From contig SPDT01000007.1 of assembly GCA_008477525.1 (NCBI GenBank), positions 1,984,001 to 2,048,000 of the forward strand: a stretch of DNA of 64,000 nucleotides. Reading direction: 5' to 3'. Position numbers and translations under genes: made by a program. Below the pieces are notes generated by a model that was not told where the DNA came from, ran no database searches, and worked only from the letters and a program-made list of their open reading frames with translations. This stretch comes from Hypomyces perniciosus. Taxonomy: Eukaryota > Ascomycota > Sordariomycetes > Hypocreales > Hypocreaceae. Positions 10,904 to 21,200 of the stretch are shown piece after piece. Positions within the stretch are counted from its first letter, which is position 1. The number at the start of each line of letters is the position of its first letter.

Positions 10904-12878
10904 TCTGAAGGATTGGCGTTGATGGAAATTTGAGTAGGTAAAGACTTGGTAAACACTTATTGCAAGTAGTCGCTTGAATGCTTGTTTGATTCGAGTCTGG
11001 GAAATCAACTTGGAGTAGGGACAGTGACGTCTTTTGTAGTCGTCGATTGATTCTAATCCGTTGCAATGCTGACCTTGAGTTTGCGGCGGATTGCCACGAT
11101 TCCCATTGGTCCAAATGTCACTTGATGGCTACTAGCCAATCATCGTCGCGGTATTTCCAAGCAGACGTGACCGCTTGCTGAATCATCCGCTTTCTCATTT
11201 GAAGTTGCCTCTGTCTCTGCCTATTTCGTGAAAAAAGAATTTTAAAAGTCGATCGATCGCAGGTATCCATTTGAAAGAATCAATCTGCCCAGATTGCCAG
11301 AGCACAATTGGTATCTCCCAGTGGCCAATAGAAAACCGCCTAACACATGAGACGCGGTACGCTTGCTTGCTTGCTTTGCCTATTACCCTGAACAACCCGC
11401 CATCGCATTCGCCAGCTATTTCCGATAGGCAAACGGTAGTTCGGCACACCTCTCCATTTAGACCTTGCTTTAGAATATTCGTAGTTTCGTTTCATTGCTT
11501 ACGTCTCATTCACGGGTCGCTGACTAGCGTACCTACCTAAATAGGTTGGCTGTTGACACACGGATGTTCGCATTTAGTTTAATCAAAGAGGAGTCGGCGT
11601 TATTAGGCAACACCACGTAAGAGGGTGTGTACTCCGCACAGCTAAAACTTGGCAAAAATCTTGTCTTCACCTCGGCTATGATTCGCGGATGTTGAAAAGA
11701 TATCTAAATTCTGACAAGCGCCAAAGAGATACGAAGTAGATATAGGCCAGAGCTGAATCGAACCTGCTTAACCACCGACTGTTTTGGATGTTGTGGTGGT
11801 TGGTGTAGCAATTAAGATAGGGCTGTCGTATTCCATCTGATGATGGCACGCTGTTGAGTTGCATCTGATAAAGAAAGGCCCACGCAAATGATAATTATAC
11901 TCGTAATTATAATGATAATGATAGTACGGAATATTCCGTAATAATACAACAGCCGGCGGTTGCCCCCCAATCGAGCAGGATCGTGGTTCCATAATAGTAC
12001 TATACACTATTGTCTTCGACAGGCTTCACGAGAACCAACCGGAAGCCCTGCATAGTTACCGACCTAATACCCCGTATCCATTTCTGCGGAGTAGGGGCGC
12101 ACTAGCAGTATAAGCTTCATACATTTCAAATTTCCCATTTCTAAATTCTAATCAATCGCTAGTCTTCAATATGCCGTGCGTGCTGCCACGTCGACTAAGC
12201 TCAATAGTTAGTTCGAAAGGCAGAAACTAGAGCACTTGGGTCCCCAGATCTCACCCCGCATTCTCCACGGGGAATTTTCTTCCCTGTACTCCGTAACACT
12301 AGTGTTGAGACCGAGTTTACTTGCTCATTGTCAGTATCCCACACAGCGAAATTGCGACGGTTATTGGACAGATGGTACTCCGTAAGCTGGGAGAGATGGG
12401 GAATATCGCTTTATATCTCGTTTGCTCGTCTCTCGAGCTGATAGATTAGTAAGCCACGGACATGGTTGATCCGGGACACCGGCAGCCTGCAGGCAGATTG
12501 GACATGCCCCTGCATGTCTTCACCTGGCGGATGCATTCATTCAATGCTTCTGGCCAGACCAAGCAGACAAGGCCTTGGCCCCTTCATCAATGCTACCAAG
12601 ATAATTCCCGAGAATACGACCCGAAGAGCGGAGAGTCTCACAGCCAACGCCTAGTTCCTTTAGTCGGACACACCAGGGCTGAGCTAGCTTCCTTGCACTA
12701 TATTATGTGTATGGTTAATTTTGGTTACCTATAGGTAGGTAGCCAAGAGCGTTCCATTCAACGGTCAAGGGCTTACAGCGATCTGCATTGATACATAAAT
12801 ACCTGAGGATCCGCCCAAACGCTTCAAGCTTTTCAGATCATATCAGACGTGCGGCGTCAAAAGCCCTAATCGCCTGCC
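10904..12878. other. Long intergenic region
   Basis: 2 kb between divergent genes, Cys-rich protein (-) and MFS permease (+). No gene is supportable. It holds TACTCCGTA motifs at 12287-12295 and 12376-12384, TACGAAGTA at 11730-11738, and a perfect 16-bp palindrome TACGGAATATTCCGTA at 11925-11940 inside an AT-rich stretch (11885-11950). A weak TATA-like ATACATAAATAC lies near 12791, about 80 bp before the permease ATG. Confidence 0.55.
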
Positions 12879-14610
12879 ATGCCGTCCAAGGAACCTGACC
12901 AGGAAGCTGTCGAAACAGTCGTAGACTCTGCAGTTCACCATGCTGCTGAGCGCGGCCATGCGGCTACCGATAAGTATGGAAGCCACTTCGCAAAATTGGC
13001 GTGGCTTACACGCACGCGCAACTGACTGTTGGTGCTAATGCGACGACACAGATATGGCGAATCTCTCGTCACGTACGATCCCGTGGCTGAGCGCAAGCTT
13101 CGGTTGAAGATTGATTTATGCATTATGCCGACTGTGGCTTTGCTCTATCTGTTTTGCTTCATTGACCGCGCCAACATCGGTAAGGCTTCCTCGTCCCGTC
13201 AACAACATCCATACCTTAACATACATACACCTGGCATTGCTAGACCTTGCGCAATCGCTTTCTCACTTCTACAAATGTCAGCTTGGTTTGATCGAAGCTA
13301 ATAATTGTTTGTTGATAGGAAATGCCAAAATCGCCGGCTTTGAAAAGGACCTGGGTCTTCAGGGTTATGATTACAACATCATCATCACGATTTTCTACAT
13401 CTCATACATCCTCTTCGAGATCCCGTCAAATATTATCTGCAAATGGATGGGACCTGGCTGGTTTCTGCCACTCTCTACTCTCTTGTTTGGTGTTGCATCC
13501 ATAGGAACCGCCTTTGTCAACACAAGAGCCCAGACTGCTGGCGTCAGATTTCTGCTGGGCATATTCGAGGCTGGCCTGCTTCCTGGAATCGCCTACTATC
13601 TCTCCCGTTGGTACCGCCGAGCAGAGTTGGCTTTCCGTCTTTCACTCTATATCGTCATGGCACCACTGGCCGGTGCCTTTGGCGGCTTGCTCGCGTCTGC
13701 CATCTTGACCCTCGATCACATTGGCAGCCTTACTAGGTGGCGGATGATCTTCATCGTTGAGGGTGTCATCACAATTGGTCTTGCTCTCATTGGTTTCTTC
13801 ACCTTGACGGACCGCCCTGAAACAGCGCGCTGGCTCAGCCAGGAGGAGAAGGACTTGGCTATCGCACGTGTCAAGTCTGAGCGTGTTGGCGCCACTGTAG
13901 TCTTGGACAAGATTGACAAGACCAAACTTCTCCGGGGAATATTCTGTCCCGTCACCCTCAGCACATCGCTTATATTCCTGTTGAACAATGTCACAGTCCA
14001 GGGCCTTGCTTTCTTTGCACCAACCATTGTTGGAACATTGTTCAAGGGGAAGACACCCATCCAGCTGCAGCTTCTTACAGTTCCGCCATACGTGTTCGGC
14101 GCTTTCTTCACGGTTCTATTCCCTCTCCTCAGCTGGCGTCTCGACAAACGTCAGATCTTCATCATCCTTTCTGCCCCGATGGTGATGATTGGATATTGTA
14201 TGTTTCTCGGTTCAACAAACCAAGCTGTGCGCTACGCTGCTACCTTTCTCATCGCATCTTCCGCATTCGCTCTGGGTCCCTTGACAAATGCGCACGTCTC
14301 AGCCAACGTTATCAGCGACACGGCCCGTAGCGCCGCCATCGGTGCCAACGTTATGATGGGAAATATTGGAGGTTTGATCAGTGGATGGGCGTTCCTCCCA
14401 TTCGATGGACCAGATTATCACATCGGAAATGGCTTGAACTTGGCGACATCAGGCGGTGTCCTGATTATTGCTATACTTACGCTGATGTGGATGAAGAAGG
14501 ACAACAAGAAGCGGGAGAGCAGGGAAATTGACGAGGAACTGAGCGGGCTGACTCCGCAAGAGATCGAGAACCTGGACTGGAAGCATCCTGCTTTCCGATG
14601 GAAGTATTAA
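12879..14610 (+). CDS. MFS permease, anion:cation symporter (allantoate/nicotinate-type) family
   Basis: Exons 12879..12973, 13052..13179 and 13319..14610 are joined across introns of 78 and 139 bp (the second with branch GCTAATA), giving 504 aa. The hydrophilic N-terminus (MPSKEPDQEAVETVVDSAV) leads into the ACS-family signature: RLKIDLCIMPTVALLYLFCF, IDRANIGNAKIAG, then ITIFYISYILFEIPSN with the signature Pro. The central loop has FLLGIFEAGLLPGIAYYLSRWY. Twelve membrane segments are expected. The C-terminus is cytosolic and charged (SGLTPQEIENLDWKHPAFRW), typical of Dal5/Tna1/Vht1-like carriers of vitamins, ureides or organic anions; the exact substrate is not readable. The start was chosen because the short first exon gives the conserved ATDKYGESL..YDPVAERKLRLK entry. 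Confidence 0.9.
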
Positions 14611-15391
14611 TGCATACACATGTTTAGGGACGGGAATGCATATTCTAGACTTGTATATTCCGCAAGACTTCTGTGTGTTGCTCCCAGTAATGCAATGCAC
14701 ATTCAATGTTTAATGTTGTATGATGACGAGATTTTGGCGTGAGTCAAGCTAGGACGTGCAACTTGAGCCTTTCACTTCTTATTATTTAGGTATGTTACCA
14801 TTTGTATTTCAACTATTTAATCTCAGAAAGTCAGATACCTTAATTCTTAAAGGAAGGTTACTAGAACTGCAGCCGGGTTAATAGGGAGGCATAAAGGCAG
14901 TTAATGAGACCGGCATTAACTTCACCTGCCCTTCATTCCATAGCAATATTTTGGACGAAGCTATAAATTCGCTTCTGTTAGATCCTAAAAAATACATTAT
15001 TGTCCCATTTAAAACCTATTGTTCTTCTTCCAAGACAATACATAGAAAACCCTGAATGGCAGCTTGCCGACAGCCGTCAGGATCAGTTGTCCACACTGGT
15101 CACAATAGGATCGCGGCCATTCAATCCACTTACTCTCAATTACCTTATGTAAGTCTTCAAATTCATCCCAGATCCTCTACCCGGTCTCTTCTTTTCTAAC
15201 ATCACATCAGTTGTCCTCCGAGCACCGCCATACATTTACTTGTCGCTGACATCACCAGACTCTCGGGAACGATTGATAGCCAATAATTCCCCCCTTCACC
15301 ATCGTCATGTAAGTCAAGTGAATTGTCATGTGGCTACTTAACCTCTCAACTGAACTGATGATAGTACAGTCACTTCATTGATATATTCACA
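14611..15391. other. Intergenic, AT-rich remnant
   Basis: The interval 14760-15050 is A+T-rich and looks like decayed repetitive DNA, though no terminal repeats or transposase motifs are visible. The last 90 bp contain a GTAAGTC/TAGTACAG pair (15304-15367) that could be a 5'-UTR intron of the next gene. Confidence 0.45.
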
Positions 15392-15706
15392 ATGGGCATT
15401 CTTGATAAGAACACCAAGAAGCAACCCGCACCTGTTCGTATTGACAAGGTCCCCGTCGTCCAAAAAACTCCTATCGCCGATGGCCGTGCCGTTGCAGACA
15501 AGCCTGTGAAGACTGCGAAGCCCAAGGGACCTGAAGATGCACCCACGAAAGCCCCGATCGTTGCCGGCCCGAGAATTGTTAACTGGAGCATGTGGGAGCC
15601 AGTCTTTCAGAACGCTCGTGATACATTCGGCGTGACCTTCAGGTCCAAGGAGGAACTTGAGGCCATCATGGCAAAAGAAAAGAAGTTTGACGGCTACAAG
15701 CACTAG
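15392..15706 (+). CDS. Hypothetical Lys/Pro-rich protein, 104 aa (possibly N-terminal part of a broken gene)
   Basis: The ORF starts MGILDKNTKKQPAPVRIDKV. It is rich in Lys, Pro and Ala for about 60 residues and ends in a more globular segment with WSMWEPVFQNARDTFGVTF and KSKEEL-like charge. The TAG at 15704-15706 is the only stop separating it from the in-frame ORF that ends at 16438. In the +2 frame across the stop the text stays protein-like (GVQPVASEEWVLKNHVLPGV) up to a TAA at 15787. That suggests the original coding frame shifts near base 15703. No domain is recognised. Confidence 0.5.
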   Translation: MGILDKNTKKQPAPVRIDKVPVVQKTPIADGRAVADKPVKTAKPKGPEDAPTKAPIVAGPRIVNWSMWEPVFQNARDTFGVTFRSKEELEAIMAKEKKFDGYKH

Positions 15707-15829
15707 GAGTGCAGCCTGTCGCATCCGAAGAATGGGTCCTTAAGAATCACGTTCTCCCTGGCGTCGAGTTCCCCGACGCAGAAATTTAAGATCCTGGCCT
15801 GCACCCACAAGAAGGCCGAAAAGACAAAG

Positions 15830-16438
15830 ATGGTTACGAGAACGAGTCTCGCCCACCAGGAGCGAATGGGTTGTTCGCCCTGGAAGGAATACTTTCCCGA
15901 AAGGAGGAGGACGATGGTCTGCTGCAAAAACTTCCATCATGACACACCCGAGGAGGGAGAAATCTCTCGATACGAGAATAGCTTCCGGCTTGCGAAAAAG
16001 GACTGGAGGATCCAGGTCCTCCAGGTCCTCCAGGCCAAACTGGCCGACGCGACAGACGACAAGCCGACTGAGAACGAGCCGGCCGAGGAGCTCGGGGGGG
16101 AAATAGAGAGCAAGGTTGAATACTTGCTCAAGGCGAACGAGCGACTGACAACGAAGTCGAAGAGACTCGCTCGGGAGAGGACCGAGCTGGAGGAAAAGGT
16201 CGACGACCTGCAGAATGAGCTTATACTCATGAGCAACGATTGGGAGGAAGAGAAGAGGGCGAATCACGAGCAGAGGCTGAAGCTGAAGACGCAGGTAGCA
16301 TCCCTGAGACTGGAGAAGGAGAGCCTAGAGCTCAAACTGCGTGTTGCAAAGGCTGTTGGGAAGAAGAGGGAGAGGGAGGAGGATGATGACAATGTGGGAG
16401 AGACTAACGGGGCGAAGAGAAGCAAAAAGATCCGATGA
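15830..16438 (+). CDS. Hypothetical coiled-coil protein (possibly C-terminal part of the same broken gene)
   Basis: In frame with the preceding ORF. From about base 15941 the product is a convincing acidic/basic coiled coil: YENSFRLAKKDWRIQVLQ, then heptads through ANERLTTKSKRLARERTELE and KVDDLQNELILMSNDWEEE. It ends in a bipartite nuclear-localisation-like tail (KKREREEDDDN..AKRSKKIR). Before 15941 this frame reads poorly (Cys/Arg-rich), while the +2 frame reads smoothly (GANGLFALEGILSRKEEDDG) until a TGA at 15940. The true coding path therefore probably enters from the other frame. The ATG at 15830 is only the first Met of the open stretch. No known family is recognised. Confidence 0.45.
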   Translation: MVTRTSLAHQERMGCSPWKEYFPERRRTMVCCKNFHHDTPEEGEISRYENSFRLAKKDWRIQVLQVLQAKLADATDDKPTENEPAEELGGEIESKVEYLLKANERLTTKSKRLARERTELEEKVDDLQNELILMSNDWEEEKRANHEQRLKLKTQVASLRLEKESLELKLRVAKAVGKKREREEDDDNVGETNGAKRSKKIR

Positions 16439-16935
16439 AAGGGTGTTGGCCTTCGGGCAAATGTCGTGATGAAGCTCCTATGATATGTATAGTTTCTCTT
16501 TTCAAGTTGTTTTGTGTGGATTTCTTGTTTGTTTCTATTTTGATAGATTCGCTTCAAGACCCGGCAATGGGATACTCGTTTGCATTATCTACAACCCGTG
16601 ACATCGTGTAAGCAATCATGATTTCACTTTTCACGTATTAATGTCCATTGCAGAATCCGATCACAACCCTATAAAATTTAGACGGCACATGACTTTATTA
16701 GCTTGAGAGCGCCATGATATTCGTAATAGTAGTTCTCTCATTCTTAGACAGATGCAATGTGCCGACTTAGCAGGCTTGCTTCACTCCCCCAACTCTCTAA
16801 TCTACTTGAACAAGCAAAAGGATCTACCGAAATAAATGTCTTTCTATACTCCAAAAAAGCTATATATGTTGTTTGTCTGAGATGGACAAGCGACTCTAGT
16901 TTATTGAAGTCTTCTACCGATAACAACACCCCTAC
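16439..16935. other. Convergent intergenic space
   Basis: Lies between the 3' end of the coiled-coil locus (+) and the O-methyltransferase (-). It is AT-rich 3'-flanking DNA and no gene is seen. Confidence 0.6.
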
Positions 16936-18469
16936 TTAGCTTCTTTTCGGGGTAATGATAATCGCGGCATCATGAAATTCGCTGAATTTCCGGATCCCTT
17001 TAACCTCGAATCCTGCATTGTCAAGAAGCTGCCTCCAGTGGCTCTCCCGCCTTTCTTGGGAATCGAAAAATGTTTTCATGGCCAAGTTCAGTCCGGCTAT
17101 GTACTCGATGCTAGGGGCACCTGGCGGTGGCCTTTCATCCGGGAGGACCTTGTCGTCAATGACGATGACGCTTTCGGGGCCCATGGCTGGGACCTGAGAT
17201 TGTAGAATGCGGATGCAAGTCTCATCGTCGTTGTTGTGCATAATTTGGCGGAAGTAATAGACACGGGCACCTATTCGTTGGGTGATAAGAGTGCCATCAG
17301 TGAGTATACTCGATCTCTTCTATACAGATGTGAAGTGAAGCATTTGCATGACTGGATGCTTGTGCTTACCTTTGACGGGCTGTTCCTCCAAGTAGTCATA
17401 GTCCATCTTTTCCATCCCATCTACTGTTATCGCCTTTATAAGAATGTCTGGCCTATCCTGGAGGATGATTCGACCATGAACTTGTGGCAGCTTCTTCCTG
17501 AACGCCGCACACTGTTGTCCAGAACCACCACCAACATCGACAAAGGCGACATTGGTGCCAGTGATGCCATTGGCTAGCTCGGATTCGAAGTTGACTACAT
17601 CGAGCCAGGTAGGAAGACTGGCAAATTGAGCCTCCATGAATTGGTGGAAAGCGTTCTGCTGCACGGGATGGGACTCCATCCATCTGTAGAAGCCTACTCC
17701 AGAGCTATGCCCAACTTTGAAAGCATTTTGATTGGCGGCAGGCCCATTGCCCAGGACAGAGTTGAGTGCTGCAAAGGCAGGCATAGAAGCGTCATGACTG
17801 CAAGGAATCGAGTGTGTCAGTATCCTGTCTTGCATGACTTTGTTTAGAGGGATCCAGCTCACAAGTGGATGATGGCAGCTTGAAACACGGGCGCCATCAG
17901 GAGATGAGTGAGTTTGGTTGCAGAATATCGTCCGGGTCCGACCTCATGGGCCATATCCTGCGTGCAAAGATAGGACACGATAGACTCGAGAATGCTAGGC
18001 TCGAGCCCGCTGACATCCTGAAGGACTGCGAGACCGACGGGCTCTTTGGCAGCCGCGAGAGTGGCGAAGATATTGTTTTCTAGACTGATCCTCGCAGTGA
18101 CCAAAGGGAGAGGCTACAGATGCGAGACGTGATATTAATAAAACCGTTTCCTCGTTGTTCTTCTCATTCTCCCCATCTCGACATTTCACTCCTTCAAACC
18201 CTCGCACCGTTCATCAACTCCACCTTCACACCAAGACTGCGAGAGATACTTACACAATACCCGAACCGCAGTAAAGTCTCGAATGGATCTTCTATTGCCA
18301 CGACGGCAGATCTCATTAGCTGACGGAGCTGGTGCCTCTGGACATCGGCGCCCCCTGCAACAGCGGCCTCGGGGTTGGAGAGAAGCAGCTTGAGTTGATC
18401 AATTAAGACAACCATGTCTACTGCGGGCTGCGTCCCAGTCCCGTCTTCCTGTCCTTTTTGATCGCCCAT
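16936..18469 (-). CDS. SAM-dependent O-methyltransferase (COMT/OmtA type)
   Basis: Four exons: 18469..18254, 18113..17863, 17797..17370 and 17270..16936. Introns are 140, 65, 99 bp and all phases agree, giving 409 aa. The N-terminal 75 residues are variable and helical. Residues ~75-160 form the winged-helix dimerisation domain (ISLENNIFATLAAAKEPVGL, SIVSYLCTQDMAHEVGPGRY). The methyltransferase domain has FVDVGGGSGQQ at about 241-251, ILQDRPDIL, and the catalytic region ARVYYFRQIMHNNDDE with His310 as the expected general base. A final PKRS tail closes the protein. Relatives methylate phenolic polyketides or flavonoid-like compounds (aflatoxin OmtA-like). No polyketide synthase lies nearby, so the substrate is unknown. 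It is divergently arranged with a Pth11-like gene. Confidence 0.9.
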
Positions 18470-19649
18470 TTTGTGAAGACTAAGTTGTGGTATCCTAACT
18501 TTCTTTTGCTGCCTTTCCAAGTGAGGTATGTATAGATAGAAAAACCCTTTTACTCATACGAGGACAGGTTACTTCGTATATAAGTTGTAATACCGTGCTT
18601 GCATAGACGGAAGAGCCACTCCGGTCTGTGCTACATGAAACAACAGGGGAAGCCTTCCTCCCGTCTTCAAACCTCCCTGTCAACCTATTCAAAGTCAGAT
18701 CCAACATCTTCAATCGTTGATTGAGGGAAAATCGGTGGGGCGGGGGAAGACGATTAGCCACAAGGTCGTACACTGTGGGTCATCTCGCCCTGAAACTTAC
18801 TTTTGTCTCAGTCTTGAGGGCGAGATACGGGCGGAATAGTTGCTGCATGTGGTCGGTCTGCTGGTTTCGTAGCAGTTCAGCAACTATGAGGATTAGCTTG
18901 TTTGTACTTCGTATTCCATACCATCAAGGATTGGAGTAAGCCAAGCTGACCCATACTGCAGGACAGTGTTCCTGCTTGACAGACCAGAACCCTCATTAGG
19001 CCAAATATAACATCTGTACGAAGTAGCGTGAGGGTCATTGCGCATGGGTGAGAATCCGTCGGACTTACACGGCACGACGTGCAGATCGCCATCTAGCCGA
19101 GTTGTTGGTGGCGTCAACTCGCAAGGGCTGAAGCCTCCCTTGCATTCTTGCGATGTAGCGAAGGGTCGTACAAATCACGATCATCATAACTGTGCAAGTG
19201 TTTCTATATTCAACCAAATAGATGGTACTCCGTACTCCGTACGAAGTAGTAGTATGGCAATTTAGGAAAGGAACACGGATCGTTTGTTCCAGCGTTACTG
19301 TTTCTTTCTCGTACAGATTTCAAGCCCGGCGCCAACATGACTTCTTTCGGTTGGAGATCGAGGCTGGCGACTTGTCTTTGGTGCGGAAGGGGACGCCACC
19401 CTGCTGGCTGAGCCTTTGAAACAAACATTGAGGCTAATGCTCCCTGTTAAGCTCGTTCCCGTGCTTGGACTTTGTAGAAATGGATTGATAACTTTGTTCG
19501 CGATTGAATATTCTTGCGTAGAAGATGTACTGACAATAAGAACCATACATGCTTCGTCGTTCATCTGATGTCTGTTCATTGTCCGCCGTTGGACCTCCCC
19601 TCCCAATGAACTTGCAACGAAACTACCAGACGAAGCTTCCACGGCAGCC
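18470..19649. other. Divergent intergenic/promoter region with motif cluster
   Basis: 1.2 kb between O-methyltransferase (-) and Pth11-like gene (+). No coding exon is supportable. It carries the densest group of the dispersed motif: TACTTCGTA at 18570 and 18905, TACGAAGTA at 19017, and an overlapping run at 19226-19248 (two TACTCCGTA copies plus TACGAAGTA). Confidence 0.55.
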
Positions 19650-20949
19650 ATGACGGTTGGCGTAGAACTTCACAGCGCGGTTCCAGATCGTGGACCAAGG
19701 CTGATATGTACGCTCTGGATCTTGACATCGCTGGCATGCTTCACGGCCATTCTTCGAATCGTTGCTCGTACACGGAGTCGGGTGTTTGGTTGGGACGATG
19801 TCTTTATGATCTTTTCTATGGTTAATAGAAGACTATAAGGGACACACGTGAATCAGTATTGCTCACAATCTCTAGATTTGTTTCTTCGGCTGGAGCGTTA
19901 CCTTAACTCTCTACGCAAAGCGCGGCGGATTGCAACACATCACCGACGTCTCGAAGACAGGGCCCGACAACGTTGCCACAGTCCTGTTCCTCAACTGGCT
20001 CAGCCAAATCTTTGGCATCATGGGTGTCGCAGCCGGTAAGATATCCATTTCGGCGCTGCTTCTTTCTATAATCAGCTTGACCGAGTTGAGATGGCAGAGG
20101 GTCTTCCTCTGGATCGTTCCAATCACCCTTGCAGGACTCATCGCCGTTGCTTGCTCTACTCGTACGTTTGCGCAATGTTCACCGGCCGAAGCACTTTGGG
20201 ATCAAAGAGTTCCGGGCCACTGTATCAAGCCTTATGTCATGTCATCTTTCGGTACTTTCACAGGAGGTAAGCAAGTCTCCCAACTCCCAGTGCCAAGAAA
20301 GGGGACAGAGAAGGGGTGAATATTCTTGGACTGATGCCGAACTCTCTCAGCTTTTAATACCTTTGCCGATGCGAGTCTCGCCATCGTTCCCGCCACCATC
20401 TTCAGGCAGCTCAAGAGTACGACAACAGAAAAGACCCAACTGACCATTGTCTTTGGCCTCAATATCCTCACATCCATATGTTCGGGTATCAAAACCCAAT
20501 ATCTCGCCGAGCTCGCCAACCGCACCGACCAAACATGGGCCACTTACGACATCTTCGCCTGGGTCACGGGTGAGCTATTCCTCATGATTGTCTGTGGAAC
20601 GATTCCCACTCTGCATATAGTACTCAGTTGGTTCCGGCGAGCTGCGGGGGGCGTACAAAGCGCCGTCTCGAGTGCTGTTTCCACAACGACAACGGCGCAG
20701 TCGTCCCGAAAGGGCGGTTCTGGATTGAGGTCGGAACCTGATACGGACTACGAGAACGAGTTGAGCGAATTGTGTTATATGAAGGTCATGACTAAAACGA
20801 CGATTCAAGGAGCCGACGTGTCGCGAAATGAAAGCGCGGATTGGCTTGGGGAAAGGGGGTTGCCTGAGAACTGTGTACGTGTAGAGATGATGTACGATGT
20901 TCGAAGAGATACTCGACCGAATTCAGCAGCGTCTGGAGGGAATCTGTAA
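19650..20949 (+). CDS. Pth11-like seven-helix 'fungal rhodopsin-domain' membrane protein
   Basis: Exons 19650..19820, 19876..20266 and 20351..20949 are joined across introns of 55 and 84 bp with matching phases, giving 386 aa. The short extracellular N-terminus (MTVGVELHSAVPDRGPRL) has no CFEM domain. Seven hydrophobic segments follow, with family landmarks: RIVARTRSRVFGWDDVFMIF (DD motif after helix 2), GGLQHITDV, WLSQIFGIMGVAAGKISISA, FAQCSPAEALWDQRVPGHC (paired Cys in the extracellular loop) and AFNTFADASLAIVPATIF. The ~120-residue cytosolic tail is Ser/Thr- and charge-rich. Pth11-like proteins are proposed GPCR-like sensors of surface or host cues. Ligand and G-protein coupling are not established for most. 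Confidence 0.88.
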
Positions 20950-21200
20950 TCTATTTGTATATACATATATCTTGCAAATATATAAACACATTGAAAATGA
21001 GCAAGACTTGCAAAAGTTATAAAAGCTGGAGTTTATACTGAGACGGGAACATTGACCTTACAACAACTCATTCAAATTCGATCGCAACATGATCGTGTCA
21101 GTTCTTTGGAGAGATTTATTGGACTACAACATTAGAAATTAGTTATACCATAATACATATTTTACAATAGGTCCAACGCCCCAGAATAGAGCTATTTGAC

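Noticed and set aside
11700..11830. tRNA-like B-box (GGTTCGATTC on the minus strand near 11753-11763)
   Set aside because: No matching A-box, cloverleaf stems or acceptor-stem complementarity could be found at the correct spacing.
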